Source: CAYVBJ01 sp964517005
GTDB taxonomy: Bacteria; Bacteroidota; Rhodothermia; Balneolales; Balneolaceae
Length of the DNA stretch: 7,939 nucleotides
Reading direction: 5' to 3'
Assembly: GCA_964517005.1 (NCBI GenBank)
Contig: CAZFAJ010000111.1
Location: forward strand, 1 to 7,939
A model generated the notes under the pieces. The model was not told the origin of the DNA. It made no database searches and was given only the letters and a program-made list of their open reading frames with translations. Positions 5,477 to 7,939 of the stretch are shown here, one piece after another (position 1 is the stretch's first letter; each line of letters begins with the position of its first letter). The translations under genes and the position numbers were made by a program.

Positions 5477-7789
5477 TTACATTTCGACCGGGGATTTCAG
5501 CCTTTCAGCCACTCTGCCATCATACTCCTCAAAAAGCCGCTCCTGAACCATTTGTTCCCGTTTTTGATCCGAAAGATATTGCAACCCTTCCACAGCTTTA
5601 TATCTGACCCTGGGATCTTCATCATCCAGAAGCGCAGGCAGACGTTCCTCCCAGAACGACTCCGATGTTTCGAATCTGAGAATAAGTTCCAGTGCACTTT
5701 CACGAACCGGCCAGGAGTTCAGTTCACCTAAAAACGTGCCTGCCATAGAAACAGCTTTCTGCTCTTTTCCTTTTAGTGCAAGCTCTTCCAGCAGCTTTGA
5801 AACAACCGGAAATGCTTCTTCACGTGTTATTAACTGTTCAGCGGCTCTTTCGAAACGGTCGGGCTCGGTTATCTTAACCAGTGATTCAACTGCAGCTTTT
5901 TTTACAGCTTTATCAGTACTTCTGAGAACGGCCTGCTGAAGACGCCCGATAACCTCCTCATTACCGGGATAATTGCCAAGTGCTTCAATCAATGCACGTT
6001 TAATCTCAGGATCTGAACTTTCGTTGTATCGTTGCAGAAAGATCTGGTCAGTGCCTGATGCACCGGCTGTTACATGTGCCAGTGACCGGAGCATCTCTGC
6101 CTGAACATCTCTATTCTCTTCTGCCCTTAGCAGATCGAGCATGGCAAGCTGTAAATCCGGATTATCTGAAAAACGCCTCAATCCGATAGCAGCGTCAGCA
6201 CGTGAGTTCGCATTCTCATCACTCCTGAGCTGATTGATCCAGAACATAAACGGTTTTTCCTCTTCCAGTACGATATCGCTCTCTGCAGGCAGGTTCAGTT
6301 TCATATATTCAATACCCGGATTCACATTCATTCGTATGGTTTCAGATGACCCGCTGAAGCTGATTTCACGGGTTTGCGTGTCATCGAAATAACGGGTTGT
6401 AAGAATAGCGGTTACAAGTTCCTGAACCCCCTCACTTTTCGCGGTGATATCAATATCAACCACTCCTTCAGATTCTATCCAGTTATAATCTGCGAAGTAG
6501 GTAACGGGTTCTTCATCAGCGGCTATGTCTGAGGTATCTGTATCTGAAGACGCAGCCGGTGTTTCAAAAAAACGGCGGCCCGATGTGTGATATAGCTCCC
6601 GGGCAAATTCATACCGGTTAAGCACTCCCCGGCTTTCCCTGAATAACCGGGGTGTTGTCATTGCAATCACCTCGCGAAGCAGTGCCTGTCCATCCGAATT
6701 CAGAAAATCATTTTGGGCACTTTGAAAGGCAGGTGAAAAATCCGGGTAAACAGATGTTTGCCCCGCAGCAGGGCTGTCTGAGGCAGTATAATCATTCTGC
6801 ATAAACCACCCCTGCAGCAGGGTTATAAAATTTGATTCATTCCACTGTTCTTCGCGTATCTGAATCCCTGCCCATTGTGCTGTCACACCATATTGAACTT
6901 GTGCTTTTATATTCCCTCTGTTTTTGAATGCAAATATCACACCGGCCCCATAATTTTTCGTTTCCCAGCGGCTGTCATCCAGAAGTATAATATCAACGGT
7001 TCTCCACGGATAACCGGTTTCCGATTGCTGTTCTGCATTTCTGAACGCTGCGTAAGCAGCCTCAAGAATGCCATCTCTTTCATCAGCATCGGGCATATTC
7101 TTTTTCAGATGATGAAGATGAATCTGATGCAGCCCCGCCGAGGTCTGGAAGGTTTCAAAATCACCGACAGCAAATGCAAGAGCTGATGCAGGAACCGGGC
7201 TTTCCGTTATAAATACAGATCTCTCCTTGTCTACAGATACAACTTCACTACCCGTGGTTCTGCCGGTAGCGATGGCTTTCAAGCCGGATGTATAGGTGAG
7301 TGTAATACGCGTAGTAAATTCTACCCTGGGATGATCTGTAACAGGCAGCCAGTGACTCGTGCTTTTTGGCAACAGTGAAGTCCAGGTCAGGTTTCCGGGT
7401 TCCGAGTGAATGCCAAATCCAGGCAATACCCTATATCCGATTCTCAATTTCAGGATGTCGCCCCTGTTATAATTTTCCGGGGCTGTAATCAGCAGCCGGT
7501 CATTCCTGACAGTAAAACCGGCAGGCTCATCTCCCCAGAAAACCTGCTGAATATCCATGCGGGGAGCTTCCAGCCGAACGGTATCTGTCACACTCACCCG
7601 AAAGGAAACGTCATAGAGTGCTTCACCTTCAATCATTCCATCTTCCTGAATTTTCAATTCAAGATCCAGATGATCAAAATTGAGATCAATTTGCGGATAG
7701 GTTGTAAAATCATAATTCTGAGCATTGGCCAATTCACATAGCGGTGCCAGCAGGATGATCAGAATGGATAGCAATAATTTACTTTTCAT
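5477..7789 (-). CDS. Exported M1 aminopeptidase-like protein with HEAT repeats, predicted catalytically inactive
   Basis: This 770-aa protein starts with a signal peptide, probably cut after ANA (residue 23); LAPLC is a poor lipobox. Residues about 30-215 match the M1 N-terminal beta domain: HWLPVTDHPRVEFTTRITL (146-164) corresponds to the family's WFPC-D-P block and ALAFAVGDF (203-211) to the conserved end of that domain. The catalytic domain is shortened and eroded. The GAMEN position reads near KNYGAGVIF (278-286). The HEXXH-QW site reads YGVTA-QW (300-306), so both histidines and the glutamate are absent. The usual NEGF glutamate is replaced in LLQGWF (324-329). An acidic linker (about 411-428) and a beta segment lead to about six HEAT-like helical repeats (about 515-740, e.g. 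LLDDEDPRVRYKAVEGLQYL), as in active M1-HEAT proteins. A periplasmic scaffold or binding role is inferred; the function is unknown. Confidence 0.82.
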   Translation of the reverse strand: MKSKLLLSILIILLAPLCELANAQNYDFTTYPQIDLNFDHLDLELKIQEDGMIEGEALYDVSFRVSVTDTVRLEAPRMDIQQVFWGDEPAGFTVRNDRLLITAPENYNRGDILKLRIGYRVLPGFGIHSEPGNLTWTSLLPKSTSHWLPVTDHPRVEFTTRITLTYTSGLKAIATGRTTGSEVVSVDKERSVFITESPVPASALAFAVGDFETFQTSAGLHQIHLHHLKKNMPDADERDGILEAAYAAFRNAEQQSETGYPWRTVDIILLDDSRWETKNYGAGVIFAFKNRGNIKAQVQYGVTAQWAGIQIREEQWNESNFITLLQGWFMQNDYTASDSPAAGQTSVYPDFSPAFQSAQNDFLNSDGQALLREVIAMTTPRLFRESRGVLNRYEFARELYHTSGRRFFETPAASSDTDTSDIAADEEPVTYFADYNWIESEGVVDIDITAKSEGVQELVTAILTTRYFDDTQTREISFSGSSETIRMNVNPGIEYMKLNLPAESDIVLEEEKPFMFWINQLRSDENANSRADAAIGLRRFSDNPDLQLAMLDLLRAEENRDVQAEMLRSLAHVTAGASGTDQIFLQRYNESSDPEIKRALIEALGNYPGNEEVIGRLQQAVLRSTDKAVKKAAVESLVKITEPDRFERAAEQLITREEAFPVVSKLLEELALKGKEQKAVSMAGTFLGELNSWPVRESALELILRFETSESFWEERLPALLDDEDPRVRYKAVEGLQYLSDQKREQMVQERLFEEYDGRVAERLKSPVEM

Positions 7790-7831
7790 ATAATTCTTCG
7801 TTCTTCAGATTTTAAATATTCTTTTTTTGGA

Positions 7832-7870
7832 TAATCTCTTTTTGATAAAAACAAGCTTTGAAAGAGATTA
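7832..7870. promoter_or_regulatory. 10-bp inverted repeat upstream of the M1-like gene
   Basis: TAATCTCTTT (7832-7841) and AAAGAGATTA (7861-7870) are perfect inverted copies separated by 19 nt. The structure lies 43-81 nt upstream of the minus-strand ATG at 7789, where an operator or leader hairpin would be expected. No convincing -35/-10 pair or TAnnTTTG box could be assigned around it. The region is AT-rich, so chance symmetry remains possible, though 10 consecutive matches are more than usual. Confidence 0.4.
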
Positions 7871-7939
7871 ATTGAGCTTATCGGAGATCCGGGATCAAAG
7901 TCGGGGTTTTCGGGTACGCACCGCGAACACACCCCTCGT

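Noticed and set aside
7406..7741. Plus-strand 111-codon open frame
   Set aside because: It lies wholly antisense to the conserved N-terminal domain of the M1-like gene and shows no domain of its own.
7739..7789. Lipoprotein signal in the M1-like protein (LAPLC)
   Set aside because: The residue before the cysteine is leucine and the one before it proline, which do not fit a lipobox; ANA followed by Gln is a better signal peptidase I site.
1..7939. CRISPR array, tRNA/rRNA, insertion sequence or defence genes
   Set aside because: No regularly spaced direct repeats, cloverleaf sequence, transposase-like or defence-like protein was seen on either strand; the only tandem repeat has two units with no spacer.

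Overview
The window most likely comes from a member of the Bacteroidota / Balneolota / Rhodothermota group. This is inferred from protein character: a Bacteroidota-like GlgA, a plant/cyanobacterial-like GlgC, and an M1-family protein with a HEAT-repeat tail. Most starts also lack a strong Shine-Dalgarno sequence. No rRNA or other marker gene is present, so the placement is provisional. All five genes are intact, with no frameshifts.

Layout. 1-322 is a gene-free, relatively GC-rich stretch downstream of glgC. It holds two palindromic structures: a degenerate CTTTGCG/CGCAAAG inverted repeat centred near 152, and a hairpin at 236-299. 323-3042 is a minus-strand glycogen operon, transcribed glgA then glgC with a 2-nt gap. 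It encodes glycogen synthase and the enzyme that makes its ADP-glucose substrate. 3043-3217 is a divergent intergenic region containing an imperfect 50-bp tandem duplication and a TATAAT box facing right. 3218-5428 is a plus-strand two-gene ABC exporter operon of the NatA/NatB (YhaQ/YhaP) type, whose genes abut exactly. 5429-5476 is a short convergent spacer with a probable terminator. 5477-7789 is a minus-strand gene for an exported 770-aa protein related to M1 aminopeptidases that has lost every recognisable zinc-site residue but keeps a C-terminal HEAT-repeat array. 7790-7939 is its AT-rich leader, with a 10-bp inverted repeat and a GC-rich outer end.

How it works together. GlgC and GlgA form one metabolic unit: glucose-1-phosphate to ADP-glucose to alpha-1,4-glucan. 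Branching and degrading enzymes are not in the window. The ABC pair and the M1-like protein show no metabolic link to glycogen. The clearest unusual items are the predicted catalytically dead M1/HEAT protein and the duplicated sequence in the glgA/ABC divergent control region. I did not find a convincing new multi-gene system such as a defence island, CRISPR array or mobile element.
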